Assembly (NCBI GenBank): GCA_023053575.1
Contig: JAKZAP010000010.1
Coordinates: 21,760,628 to 21,824,627, forward strand
Direction of reading: 5' to 3'
DNA length: 64,000 nucleotides
DNA from: Branchinecta lynchi
Taxonomy: Eukaryota; Arthropoda; Branchiopoda; Anostraca; Branchinectidae
The notes under the pieces were generated by a model. It was not told the DNA's origin, made no database searches, and saw only the letters and a program-made list of their open reading frames with translations. Positions 1 through 11,150 of the stretch are shown piece after piece; the first letter of the stretch is position 1, and each line of letters starts with the position of its first letter. A program made the translations under genes and the position numbers.

Positions 1-3000
1 ATGGCAACAATCAACCACAGAAACAAAAGACAAACACAAACATCTCCAGAATATTTCTCTACTCTAATCACAAACATTACAGAAAGTCTGATTCCGTCAA
101 ATCTTCCGCCCCGATTGATCAATACACCTGTCTGCATATCGTTTTGATTTCATGCCCAACACTCCAGATCCATCTTTTTCTCCATTATCTCCCACAGAAC
201 CGACAACACAACCCGAAAACCCGACTATTACTCTCTCCTATTATTACCTAATGTCTATCCTCAGATTGATTTCAAACACTGTAACGCGTAATCACTAATC
301 AATCTCAAATGTTAACAGATCATCATCAAAATTTGTGTTTTACAGCCCATTCGATCCATACTTGGCAGCACGGTAGGCCGACTGGCACAAGCCCGCTGTT
401 TGGACAACCCATATGGTAGTAGTTTTATTACAAATCAAGAAGAATTGCTGAACGGACGTACTAAACGCAGTCTAACAAGCGATGATTAAAATGGTGTAAC
501 ATGACCAGCCTCACTGGTCTTGTTCGGGTGCACATGGTCCCTTTTACATTTCAACTTTCCAGCGATCCAGATGTCACAAAATACCACGAAATTTTAGATT
601 CTCTAATTTTATTAATGCACTTATTTAAGCTATATATTCTTGACAACAATACTCTTGCCTATCTGGGCCAAGTTTAGGCTTAAGTTCTTGGACTATTTCA
701 AATTTGTCTTCGTTTTTGTTGTTTACATTATCCGATTTGTAACCGAGAAACATCGGGATCTGAGCCGATGTGTCTCGGGTGCGCAAAATTGTCTGTTTAT
801 TCCGCTATGTCTCGTCATTTTGAAGGAATAAAAGCCTTCATTTACACTAGATCAGTCAAATACGGCGATTTATAGTTTTAAGTTATACAAAATTTATAGT
901 TTTAAATACACACGTCAGACTAAAGTAGTAAAATAACACTATGTTTGGTTTAACCCAGAAAACAGCAATTCCCCACATTTAAGCCAAATGGTACTAAATG
1001 GTAGGTATTCAGAAAGAAAAGCCAGATGGGGATGGGGGGGGGGACTTCTACTACGGACCGTAAAGCAAGAATTGGTGAGGAAAACCGGTTGAGGGTGTTT
1101 GAGTGAATAAAGTTGATATGCAGAAACTGTAAGTAATTTTTTAAATAAAAAAAAAAGTTTGTTTATAAGTAGTTTTTAATAATTTGTTTTCTTCGTGCAC
1201 AACTAACCTGTTGTCAAATATTAAGACGTGGCTATTGGTATTTGAATATGTTTGGTTATGTTGAAGAATCAACAATTGCACTTGAAGATATACAGACTTG
1301 CAACAAACTTTATTTTTTTATTTTAATTGTTGTAAAGATTTAAAAAAAACTAAAATAAAAAAGGGTTTTGGTACCGGAGAAGGAAATGAAAAAGATCGTA
1401 AGAAATGCCACTGCAAAAGGGACGGAAGGGCATCCTTTGACGCAGGGAGTGCGACGAGGTCGAACAATTTTTGTGTTGTTTTTGTCTCCAGGACAAAACC
1501 CCTTTTTTGGTTTGGTTGCAAAAAAATAACGAGGGATAGTATTTTTGTAAATATTAAGTTTTCAAAGAATGAAAATTTTAAGGAAAGGAGATGTTAAGGA
1601 AGGAAAACAAAGAAAAGGTTTTAAATATGTGTTGAAATGGTAAAATGAGAAATAAGGGTTAAAAGAGGGAATAAGAAAGAATATTAAAAAAAGATGATTA
1701 AATGTAGAGATAGAGGAAAGTGTAGGTGACGCTAAATATATAGGTCGGTCATTGAAAAAAAAAAAAAAAAAAAATTAAATATCGGATGTTAGGACCGTTG
1801 GCGTCACCGAGAAAAGTGGAAGCCTAGTCACCTGACCAAATCATATTGGACAGGAAGACCGGAAAACATGCTACGCGGCATTTAAAAAAAAAAAAAAAGC
1901 AACAAAAATAATGGCGCAATTGTACATATGTAAGTTTCATATTTATTCCTAGTAGCGACGACGAAAAAAAGCTTTCTTTCGTTCATTTTTTATGGCTCGG
2001 TGTTTCAGTGCAATAGTCTAGACCAATGATTTCCAACCGGCGGGGGTACGCGAACCTAAAAGGGTACGAGAGACCCCCGCAAGGGGTGGGCGAAGGTCCC
2101 AGAATCAATTTAGTCTATACCTTTAATCCATCGCATCAGTCGTTTTTGAGTCCCCTAACTCAGTTTAAGTTTTGTCCTCAGATTCAGATACCCCATCGTA
2201 TACAATTTCAGATGTACATGCCTTATTGCTGATGACAATAAATATCGTCATTTCTGACGTTCTGACCGTGGTAAAAAATAGTAAAACAACAATTCGTCAG
2301 AAAAGGAGTACTGCACCTTCTTGAACCTTGATTAGGGGTAGGCGCTACGGAAAAGATTGGGAACCACTGGTCTAGACTACCAATTTTAGGGTAAGTTGTA
2401 CAGAAATGGTGGCAAGCCGAGGAAATTGGTGAGTTCTGCATCGGTATTAAGGGTAGCAGCCAGGCTAAGCTTATAAACCTGAGTTAAGAAAAAGGATTCT
2501 CATAACTTCTTCGACAACCGGCCAAGTGCACTAGCGAATACGACAGAAAGACTACCACAAACTGTCAACAAGAAATATCATGGGCATTTTTTGTTTAACA
2601 CGGATACAAGGTATAAAAAACATAGTATGGGAAAAAAAACTAACCTGCGCAAATCAGTAGAAAGATCTACAGAGGTTTTATCGTCTACCGCGAACCATTA
2701 CGATGACAAAAAGTGGCAAAAACAGTCTGATCAATCGCGGCTCCACGCAGTCGCATTCCTTCCGAGCTGTGTCCTTATTCATTAAGTATTCCGAAGGTCC
2801 GCCATCAATCAACGCGAATATCGAACTAGCACAGTTACCATTCACAAGCACTTTCCGCAGAGAATATTCCAGTTTAGTGCTCAAACCGGACTAGTTTCTC
2901 AAAATCCTCCCTTGTCTCATTATCAAAACTTGTGACAGAGAGATAGTAAAATGGGGATCCACCAGGTATAAAATTATAGTTGTCACTTTCTATTCCAAAG

Positions 3001-3003
3001 ACA
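1..3003. other. Unassigned AT-rich stretch
   Basis: I see no gene or recognisable element here. It contains A-runs near 1757-1778 and 1883-1898 and a G-run near 1034-1043. ORFs of 60-100 codons are short and low in complexity. Because SRF is read on the minus strand from 5971 leftwards, this stretch is probably SRF intron, but the next SRF exon was not recognised in it. A minus-strand ORF at 2678-2884 reads like ordinary protein but matches nothing I know. Confidence 0.5.
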
Positions 3004-3005
3004 GT

Positions 3006-3771
3006 AGTTGCGTTTTTGCTGATACCATGGTATCTGATAATACGGTCTAAAGTCTTCTACCGTGGTATCTTATACCATGGTCAAAATGCGTTTTTGCAGT
3101 TATAGTGGTATCTGGCTAGTTACCGTGGTATCCGATATACAGTTATCACGGTCCGACCGTGGTAACTGATCGTGGTATCTGAAAAAGTCATCTCACTTTC
3201 ATCAAATTTTGTCAAATTGGTGAGAAAGAAGTTTAGCACTTAGTGATATAACTAAATATCAGAATTTCTTTAAAGCACAACTCTTACTAGAAATGATCTT
3301 TTCCCTATGAACTGAATCAGAAAAACAGTTTTGGAAATACTATTACTTTCCACCTAAAACTAGCAATTCTCTTGTTAGCGCTTGTCGACTACATCCAGCC
3401 TTCCTGCTCTCCGACGCGGCGGCTGGGCGCAAAATATTTGAAAACTGAACATGCTTTGGTAAAAAAAATTGAAAACTAAGCAAACAAAAGAAGTAATAAA
3501 CAGTAGATTATCACATACTTATTTGTGAAAGAGTTGTCAGCGGAAGTTGAAGATTCCGGCAAACTTTTCGTTGGGTCACAGGAAAACTCGGCAAGGCCGA
3601 AAAAGCGCTAAAAATTCGTAGTTACGAAACGAAACAATGGAGAAAGATGGGGATTTTAGAAGCTTATAATTCTATATGAGAGCTGAGGATATTATAAAAG
3701 GTCTTTTTCGGCAATAGTCGTTTTTGCAGAGCAACCGTGTATCAGATACCACGGTAACTGCAAAAACGACT
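3006..3771. mobile_element. Palindrome-rich element with ACCATGGTATCTG motifs
   Basis: The left end reads AGTTGCGTTTTTGC and runs into repeated, often inverted copies of ACCATGGTATCTG and CCGTGGTAACTG. The right end finishes CTGCAAAAACGACT. The last 55 bases (3717-3771) form their own unit with a perfect 14-base inverted end, AGTCGTTTTTGCAG. The same motif set recurs at 46921-47267, where the ends and a 3-bp duplication are clearer. The left end resembles the AGTTGCGTTTT ends of the elements at 8561 and 18201. No coding capacity. Element identity is inferred from repetition and palindromy; exact borders of this copy are uncertain and no target duplication is visible. Confidence 0.6.
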
Positions 3772-5394
3772 AACCCATGGTTGACACTGCTGCGATTTCG
3801 CGCAAAATTCTACGTCATGCGACATACGACATAAATCGTGCGACAAGCAACGCAGAACGTTTTGTCGCGGTGTCGGATGCGTTGAAATATTTCAACTGAT
3901 CCGACATAACGCATGCGATTCTTGAGGGAAAGAAAAGAAAAAACCAAGACCAGTTAATTTTCAAGACTAAAAATTGCTCTACCTTGGTCTTGACTGTAAT
4001 CCTAGGATGGCTGAATGCAAAATATCTTCTGAATAAACTTGTATTAACCTGTTTTAAACAAGATGACATGGGGTTTGACTGAAAATTTCCTAATGATGGG
4101 TGGTATTCAGATGTGTAATCTCCCACTTCAGACTCTGTTTCCCCAAGGGTTTCTTTGTCCTTTTGCAGAATAATCTCGTCGAAAAATTTCGTTTTCCATT
4201 TGCGTCTGCGTGGTAGTGGGAAACTCCATGCCGGAGCGTCCAAACGCAACTAGTGCACAACTTCCTCTGCTCGGTAAGCATATTGCAAGTTTCCTATATA
4301 TCAACTTGTGATCTATTATAATATATCAGTGATGATGAGACAAAAGGACGGAATTATTAGCTTAGAAGCGCGGACTCGGATTATGGCAAATTATCAGAGA
4401 CTCCTGCGACAGAAAATAGGTTAAATGTCAATCCGGCAAAAGCCAAAACAGCGAAGGCCAATATCTCTAAAAACGAAAAGAGCAAAAGAAAATTTCCGCG
4501 AAAAACAAGTTGGATGTTCTCCAACAGGACTGTTTTCTGGTCCTGTGTACGGGGAATATCGAACGTACACTGTGTCTTAGGGTGGACGAGGGTGGTAGTA
4601 GGCTATAGCCTTAGGTAGCGTAACCGTAGCGTGTAAGGCGGCGGGTAAGTAAGGGTGGTAGCGGACTAGGCTTTACGTTACATAGAGACCGACACAACAC
4701 CTGCTAAAACCAAGTACGAGGACTGCAGTCTCATAAGCATCACGTTGAATTTAAGTACCATAACAGTTTACCAGCAGAAGTTATTGATTCAGGCAGTATC
4801 CAAACGTGTAAGCGTGGTATGGTCGACACCCGATTTTACTCAGTTGCTTGAAAATTTGTTTACTTTTGTAGTGAGTCAGTTTCTGTGAACGTGTCCGAAA
4901 GCTTTTTTTTGCTGTAAATGTTGCATTTAATGCTGCATATTTATTTATTTTTGTCCGAAAGCTGTTACCTTTAACTATTCTCTGACACTTCTAGAATAGC
5001 GAAATTTAATTTGGGAAGAAGAAGAAGAAGAAAAGAATTAGCTATACAAAGGACGACTTCGTAGGACGAATTCGTAGTTTTTCGCAAAGTATACGCGGTA
5101 AAGTTTGTCGCCGCTCAGGCGGGCATTCGATCTAGATAACATTACGAAAATTTTGACTGGCAATTTGTTCTAGAAAGAAAAGAATTCTAGGAGAATCTCT
5201 CAAAATTCAGCATAAAATTTAGCATCTTTGCTGAATTTTTCGATGAATTTTATCCTGAATTATTGCTGCATTAACTGAGCGAAAATTTAAGTCCGAAAGC
5301 AAAATGCTGCATAAAATCCTGAATTAATTCAGCATTTTCGTTCGTTTCGGACAGGTTGTGTGTAAAGTGTATCTACTCGTTTGTACTTGTGTAG
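3772..5394. other. SRF intron, mostly unassigned
   Basis: This lies downstream of the SRF splice donor on the minus strand, so it is inferred to be intron. A segment at about 3530-3650 (GAGTTGTC then CTCGGC.AGGCCGAAAAAG) is repeated, diverged, at 45660-45770. A minus-strand ORF at 3815-4249 has protein-like composition over 4045-4250 with a possible donor after CAG, but it is not MADS sequence and no family was recognised. Confidence 0.4.
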
Positions 5395-5450
5395 TAATGG
5401 CGAAAAGCTAAAAGCTTCACGCCAAATGCCATAATAAATAAATAAAAAAA
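5395..5450 (+). repeat. Retroposon-like 3' tail ending in (AATA)n
   Basis: The phrase TGGCGAAAAGCTAAAAGC, a short spacer, then ATAATAAATAAATAAA also occurs at 13255-13322 (GGCGACAAGCTAAAACC, then AATAAATAAATAAA). A shared unique head followed by the same short A-rich tail is typical of LINE or SINE 3' ends. It stops about 5 bp from the SRF splice donor, so the first bases of that intron are the reverse complement of this tail. Confidence 0.5.
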
Positions 5451-5457
5451 AACATAC

Positions 5458-5886
5458 CTTTTTCATAATTCCCGTCTTTCTCTTTGAAAAAGTCGTGTAC
5501 CGCCGGAGCTTATTGTCGATGAACTCCATCTTTATCTTCACACGGCCCTTCGTTTTCTTTCCATTCGGAGGAGGGGTTTTCTTAGAAGGGGGGCCGGAGC
5601 GGTCATCATCTGGTGACATGGAGCCGTGGGAGACCCCTAAGTCCAGTCCGTTCAGGGGGTCTTGCATGTTCATATTCAGGGGTTCCTGCTTTACGCTTTC
5701 AGCAGTCCTTTTCAGACCATGGTGTGCATTCAAGTTTAGTCCATGACCTAGATTGTTATGGTTAACGTGCTGCTGCAGCACGGCATTCATGTATGAATCT
5801 GCACCTCCGTGATGACCGTACAGGTCGGGTTCCAGGCCACCGTAGTTCATTGTGTACCGAGTCTCCACTGGACTCTGGTTTTGCAT
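5458..5886 (-). CDS. SRF: Serum response factor (SRF), first coding exon
   Basis: SRF is a nuclear MADS-box transcription factor that binds CArG boxes and controls growth-response and muscle/cytoskeletal genes, usually with ternary-complex or myocardin-type partners. This exon encodes 143 residues. Residues 1-110 are a His/Asn/Gly-rich leader with a VKQEPL motif (possible SUMO site) and a basic/proline stretch (PSKKTPPPNGKKTKG). Then comes the start of the MADS box, GRVKIKMEFIDNKLRRYTTF followed by SKRKTGIMKK, essentially the canonical SRF sequence. The frame continues only a short way into intron-like sequence; the donor is AAG|GTATGTTT at 5458/5457, phase 0, exactly before where AYELS should follow. 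The ATG at 5886 has in-frame TGA TAA just upstream; ATG at 5850 is an alternative. The rest of the MADS box and the activation domain are not seen in the window. Confidence 0.96.
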
Positions 5887-5971
5887 ATTAAAAAGTTTTT
5901 ATCAGTCACTGCTTTTAGTTTGCACTAATTAATGTCCGACGGTCTTCTTTCCACTTTATCACTCACAACAC
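5887..5971 (-). other. SRF: SRF 5' UTR part of exon, with splice acceptor
   Basis: On the minus strand a pyrimidine-rich TTTTCTTTTCCAG|G acceptor ends at 5972, so the exon carrying the start codon begins at 5971 with about 85 bases of 5' UTR containing in-frame stops. This implies a separate upstream non-coding exon and promoter to the right, which I could not locate. No perfect CArG box (CC, six A/T, GG) was found nearby. Confidence 0.65.
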
Positions 5972-6872
5972 CTGGAAAAGAAAAGTATTATTAAAACTAC
6001 TATTATTAAAACTATTTGTTAGCGACTGGCAGGCTACGGCCAATTTATTTACATTTTTTATTTAAACACAAAACTTTCTTCGGCCAAACATACGGAAAAA
6101 ACGAAAATTCAACCAATTCATTTAGTGTAAAAGTGGTTAGCTTGGTGCCTGAAAATGCGGCAAGGTTTAATCACGAAATAAATTCATTTAGTGAAAACCT
6201 GAAACAGATAGCCGCATGTGATACCAGATACAATAGCCAATACGAGGGTTCTAGGGAATGCAGGGTTTTATTCTGGAGCGAAAGACAAATAAATATACGC
6301 ACTTCAAAAATCGATCGACCCCCCCCCCCCCAATAAAAATTATACAGAGATGTAAGGATCGAAGATTCCTAAGTACAATAAACAGCGAATCGGGGATCCA
6401 GGTAATGCCGGAATAGCCTACATTTTTTCCAAGTTTATTTTCATTGGGGTTAGTCATCTAGGTGCAATAATTCACTGATGAATGAAATTGATACTTAATC
6501 TATACTCAACTATTGTGGGATACTTGACGATGTTTATTTAATGCAGTTTTCTAGCTATATGTTTCCACCCCTCCCTGTGGCTTTCAGAAAATGAACATGC
6601 TATAGCCTATTCCTCTACAGGTACAAAGGTAAACTTGTATTACTCAACTGTACCCGAGAAGCGGGTCATAAAAAAAAAAAAAAGAACAAAAAATATTCTC
6701 AAGCAACCGATTAGATTAGAACGAGGGCTGATTACACGAGAGGCTGATACATAGCTTATAGATCAATATATGTATCTTCATTAGCCCGGTATGATATCAA
6801 AATGGTAAATATGGTTGGTACGGATCCAGATCTGAAAACATTATAGAACAAAAAACCACTAGGGAGTGGTTT
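5972..6872. other. Unassigned stretch upstream of SRF exon
   Basis: Probably SRF 5' intron. It has a C-run at 6320-6331 and an A-run at 6671-6683. No coding sequence or repeat boundary was recognised. Confidence 0.5.
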
Positions 6873-7035
6873 GCCAAAAAAATCTTGCAGTATTTGCTAC
6901 TAGGAATAATCTTGTCTCTGCTGAGATAAGATTATCTATAATTCGAATTAATCTTACCCAGTAGAGATAAGATTAATCCCAGTAGCAAATACTGCAGTTA
7001 ACTTTAATCCTTACTCGGAGAAACTTTTCACAGTG
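6873..7035. mobile_element. CACTGTAAAAA-ended MITE, copy 1 (Tc1/mariner-like)
   Basis: The interior AATCTTGCAGTATTTGCTAC, the GATAAGATTAATC palindromes and the right end CTCGGAGAAACTTTTCACAGTG followed by TA match three other copies at 16875, 33521 and 61072. The unit is largely palindromic. The left tip has diverged. The TA target duplications of the better copies are what Tc1/mariner transposases produce; that assignment is inferred. Confidence 0.75.
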
Positions 7036-7037
7036 TA

Positions 7038-7930
7038 TGTGTGGATATGGTGACTCTCTTAGGTTTTTACTACATGTTTCAACTTAACCCGTCGGATAAC
7101 CATTTTTCAAATTTATATGGATCCAAGTGACGGAAACACGGGTCCTGTAGGCTACTTAGTGACCTTACTTTCTTTTCTCTATATAACTAAATATTACCCA
7201 AAATGGCGAAAGTGAGACAAATACAAAGATCTGCAAGATCACTGAAGTTCAGAGTATCTTCTGTTGTACTCCTTTAACGACAATAGCATCCTATTGTGGT
7301 AGCATACGTCCAATATCAAATAGATTTGGGGCTCAGCAAAAAAGTAATATGCCTGACAACACACGTAAAGAAGAAAAAACACCGGAGTAAAATGGTAGTA
7401 CCTGTCCAATTAAACCCGATTCAGATCCCAATCATTCACAGTTATGTACTCGGTATTATGGTAGCTAGCAGGCACGTCCCCAATTTGGGGGTATAAAAAA
7501 ATCGTTACCATGAACCAGATCACTAACACACCTATCCACACTCTTCAGATCCAAAACAACATATCATCATTGCCTAATCCGTCTGAAATCAAAACTCCCG
7601 CTCCATATATGCAGATCACCTAATCAAACTCCAAAACACTGTACAATTTAAGGAAATGTACCTTATTTAGCTTGGTGTTGACTGGTATTCACCTGGAGGT
7701 GGTGTGAGTTGAGCTTAACACCAGTAGCGTGTATGAATCCATTATGCTTAACATACAATGCACCAGCTCAGATCACGCAATGTAGCGGAGGCCGGAGATA
7801 CTCTCTGGGAGAGGAACGAGGAGAGGGATGCTGCGGATCTCGCGAGGAGCTCCCGGCCCGTAAGAAACGGATGGACATTACAACCACAGACATAAGCAAC
7901 GGCGAGGGTATAGACGCACCATCACACTTT
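7038..7930. other. Unassigned stretch
   Basis: No supported gene or repeat. Plus-strand ORFs at 7296-7496 and 7709-7933 start at ATG but are short, show no domain and have no splice context. Confidence 0.45.
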
Positions 7931-7933
7931 TAA

Positions 7934-8261
7934 TGCCCGGGCCCCACTATTGTCACACCTGGTAATAACGCCGGTAATAAGACCATCTTACGGTCGAAAT
8001 TAGGAAGAAAGACGCTGAAAACGTAAGATAGTCGAGATGGAAAAATCCATCTCCTTCATTTTGGAACGTATCTTTGGATGTTTGGACCAATCACAGACCA
8101 GAGTCACCGACTTTAGCCAGTTTTGTTTACCTTTGATTGATGATGGTGGTAATATGTCTTGAATTTCTTCGTTCCGGGTGTGACCAGGATGAAACGTAAG
8201 AGTGGGTAACCAAATTAACGAACAAAATTACGTACAGGTGTGACTGAATGTGGACCGGGCA
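7934..8261. mobile_element. TGCCCGG-ended MITE, copy 1 (PIF/Harbinger-like)
   Basis: The ends are TGCCCGGGCC and GGACCGGGCA, an inverted pair, flanked on both sides by TAA (7931-7933 and 8262-8264). Length 328 bp. A 3-bp TAA/TTA duplication is the hallmark of PIF/Harbinger elements. The interior contains internal inverted pieces (AAGATAGTCGAGATGG, CCATTTTGAAACGTATCTTTGG type) and matches, in reverse orientation, the copy at 10666-10967 and a truncated copy at 21258. Non-coding. Confidence 0.88.
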
Positions 8262-8560
8262 TAATACTTGACGCACTAGTAGCGCGCTGGTCAAGTTACT
8301 GTGGTAAGCTGCAGAAGGATTGTTATTGTTTTTTTCTGGCTAGACCAACCAAGAAGATGGGAATACTCTTGATGACTATCTTTCCTTGCCGAAACAAAAT
8401 CTCCGGCCTCTCTGGGTATCTAGCGGAAGAAAGGCAGAAGGGGTGTCACAGCTGCTCCTAAAGATCGCGGTGATTGATTGACACAGGATTTGAGTCGCAC
8501 GGACACGCTTACTCCTTCTTCCTGAGGAGCGCTGGCCTGTTTTGGACTTAGTCATATATA

Positions 8561-8802
8561 AGTTGCGTTTTATTGGATTCACTTTTGTTTCGTCAAAGTT
8601 TGTAGTTTGGCTCTTTTTTGTCTTACTTGCGTTTTATTGAGTTCTTGTTTCCGAAAAGTCAAACTACACCAAACTACGTCGGCGAGGTAGTTTGTAGTTT
8701 GAGCTCCGTAGTTTCAGGTTCGAAACTACAGCAAATGGAATGGACAAATAAAACGGCTTTTAAGCGAAACTACGCCGAAACTACATCCAAAAAAACGCAA
8801 CT
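8561..8802. mobile_element. AGTTGCGTTTT-ended MITE, copy 1
   Basis: A 242-bp unit begins AGTTGCGTTTTATTGG and ends AAAAAACGCAACT, with ATA on both sides (8558-8560, 8803-8805). The second copy at 18201-18444 is nearly identical and has TTA on both sides. The interior repeats AAACTAC/GTAGTTT in both orientations and would fold strongly. Non-coding; the superfamily is not certain. Confidence 0.88.
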
Positions 8803-8805
8803 ATA

Positions 8806-9876
8806 GTACTAGTAACGCGTTCGTCAAGTTACATAACACGGGCAGCTTACACGAATCTGAACAATGCTCAAATGAGAAGCATAGAACTCAAGCTATGTTC
8901 AGTCTTACAAGTTGTCTAAATACGTTCAATGGTTGATCAGTTGTTTTCAATCTATAACTGGTGATTTTTTGTTCTGTGTGAAAGTGTAGTGTGTTTCTAG
9001 TGTTCTGTTTTTTCTTTGTACGTCATTTTTCGTTGTTGAAATGACGGGTGATAAATAAATAAATATTTTGGTTACTCAAAAGGTCGTCCATTGTTTTCCT
9101 TAAATACAGCGAGTCAGCGACCCCATCTATTCGGGTTATTTTGTTTTCCAATTTCTACTATGGCGATATGTGCAACTTTTTGGCTTAGATAGAATAAATT
9201 CATAATCCACAGAAATCCATTTCGTTGTTGTTTTCAGTAAGATCAAACATTTTGGTTTCTGGTTTAAGAGTTTGTAAAAAATATTTTGTCTTTCCGCCAG
9301 TCTGCAATATCTGAAGCTTGTAAAAAGAAAGTAGATTTGGGTAATTGTGTCAAACCAGTCTACGCATAACCGAAAGGCTTTGGTTTCTTTGTAGTCAGTT
9401 TTTTGCTATCCCACTTCGGGTACTTTTATTCTATTGAAAAGGAGTGACATATGTAAACTACGTAGAAGTTACTACAAATACTGTAAATACCTGCTTTATT
9501 TGCCTATATCGCATCGAAATCGGAGAATAATCCGAAAACACAAAGCTCCCGATATAACGTCACAACTCCAGGAGCTTTATGATAATTTATCTCGACAAGC
9601 ATTTCAACGGTTTACCCCAGATCACGGGCTCGTCCGTTTGTTCTATTGATTTGTGTATATATTTTGTTGTGCTAGTGTTTCTTTTCTTGTTTATTTGTTT
9701 CTTTCTATTTTTTACTCCACTATCTTCACATTGTTTTTGTGCAGTGGTTACAAATAAATTATTATATTATTATTTTCTATCTCCACCAATTCTCGATTAA
9801 ATCGATTTTCTATCTGTCTAAAACTAAGCACACGTTTTGCTGTAGCAGCACATCATCTACCGGAAGCTAATAAGAG
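8806..9876. other. Unassigned AT-rich stretch
   Basis: No supported gene. It contains an (AATA)n tract at 9050-9065 and T-rich sequence. ORFs at 9434-9800 overlap in two frames and look like chance. Confidence 0.45.
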
Positions 9877-9955
9877 CAGGGGCGTCATTTGGGATAGACA
9901 GCGGGATGGGCAGCTTAAAAGGGGGACCGAACCCAACCATGAAAAAATCAGCAAG
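9877..9955. repeat. Left end of a CAGGGGCGT hAT-like element, truncated
   Basis: CAGGGGCGTCATTTGGGA followed by a short G/A-rich run matches the CAGGGGCGT/CAGAGGCGT ends of the elements at 20439, 26230, 34488, 46295 and 54641. No matching right end is found before the LINE remnant, so it is a fragment. Confidence 0.45.
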
Positions 9956-9989
9956 AAAGGCAGACCCTGGACAAGTTGATCACGGACAT

Positions 9990-10292
9990 GCTGCGAGGCA
10001 TGCTGGAGACCTGGTACGGTTCGTTCTAGCCATGTGGCAAGGCATTCAGGTATGGCGGTCTGGAATGCTTTTCCAGACTCAATTCGAGAAGCGGGAAGTC
10101 TACCGCAATTTAAAAATTGGTTAAAAAAACATCTCCTTGAGGGTTGTTGGTGAGTAGAGGGTTTGGAAGAAGAGAGAGGACAAATTGACAAATTAATTAA
10201 TTAATTTTTAGTTTATTTTAGTGAAGGTTTGATTAGTTATATAATATGGTAATAAATGTGTATTTTTCAAGCCCGTATGAATGAATGAATAT
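9990..10292 (+). pseudogene. LINE reverse transcriptase C-terminal remnant with 3' tail
   Basis: The frame ending in TGA at 10151-10153 reads VWNAFPDSIREAGSLPQF then KNWLKKHLLEGCW. This WNxLPxxIR...LPxFKxxLKxHL pattern is the usual C-terminus of CR1/L2/RTE-type LINE proteins. About 30 codons upstream stay open in the same frame but the polymerase motifs are absent, as expected for a 5'-truncated copy. A TTAATTAATTAATT stretch follows, and the tail ends in (GAAT)n at 10278-10292, similar to L2-type (TGAA)n tails. Dead copy; assignment to the LINE class is firm, the clade is not. Confidence 0.7.
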
Positions 10293-10662
10293 TTATATTC
10301 ACCAACTTCTATAAAATAGAAACGGTGGAGTACATAAAGAAAAGAAAGAAACACAACTTAAAGTAGGATACAAATTTACACTTCGAACCAAATACACTTC
10401 AAACAAACGGACAAGACCGCGATGCGGAGAAAACGCGGCGACCGACAGATTCCTATGCAGCTCGTCAAGTTTAACAGTTCCTATTAGTTACTGAAAATTT
10501 ATTTATAACTTTTCGATTTGTATACCTGTATGTGCTTTGTTTGTAGCCGGTCGTCAAGCCGGAATGATTTTTTTGTTAGTAAAGTTGTTGAATCCTGAAG
10601 CAAATCCGAAACAGTGTCTCATTGTATGTAGCCTATGTGTTATCTATATGACACTTTCTGAC
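10293..10662. other. Unassigned stretch
   Basis: A-rich sequence then unremarkable DNA. No gene or repeat boundary seen. Confidence 0.4.
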
Positions 10663-10665
10663 TAA

Positions 10666-10967
10666 TGCCCGGGCCACATTCAGTCACATCGGTACGTAAT
10701 TTGGTTCACTAATTTGGTTATTACCCACTCTTACGTCTCATCCTGGTCACACCTGGAACGCAGAAATTCAAGACATATTACCACCATCATCACTCAAGGT
10801 AAACAAAACTGGCTAAAGTCAGTAACTCTGGTCTGTGATTGGTCCATACACTCCAAAGATACGTTTCAAAATGGCGGAGACGGAGCGTCTTTTCTTTCCA
10901 ATTTCGACCGTAAGACGGTCTTATTACCGGCGTTATTACCAGGTGTGATTACAGTGGGGTCCGGGCA
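10666..10967. mobile_element. TGCCCGG-ended MITE, copy 2 (PIF/Harbinger-like)
   Basis: Inverted relative to copy 1. Ends TGCCCGGGCC and GGTCCGGGCA, flanked by TAA at 10663-10665 and 10968-10970. Length 302 bp. It contains the family phrases GGTTATTACCCACTCTTACG and CAAAGATACGTTTCAAAATG followed by GCGG. Clean ends and target duplication make this a well-defined insertion. Confidence 0.88.
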
Positions 10968-11150
10968 TAATATTCTCGAGCTTAATTTACATGTTCTTGG
11001 TTATTTCTGTATTTCCGATCTTACGTACGTAAGATTTGGATTTGAAAACGCCAAGGATGCCCGGAATGACGCCGTTGCTCACCCCTATATTTTGGCGAAA
11101 CGACGCCTCTGTATAAGGCGAATATCGCAGAGAAGCTGAAGGTATTTATA

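Noticed and set aside
3815..4249. 144-codon minus-strand ORF as a second SRF exon
   Set aside because: It lies downstream of SRF exon 1 with a possible donor, but it lacks AYELS...TFATRK sequence and no strong acceptor precedes it.
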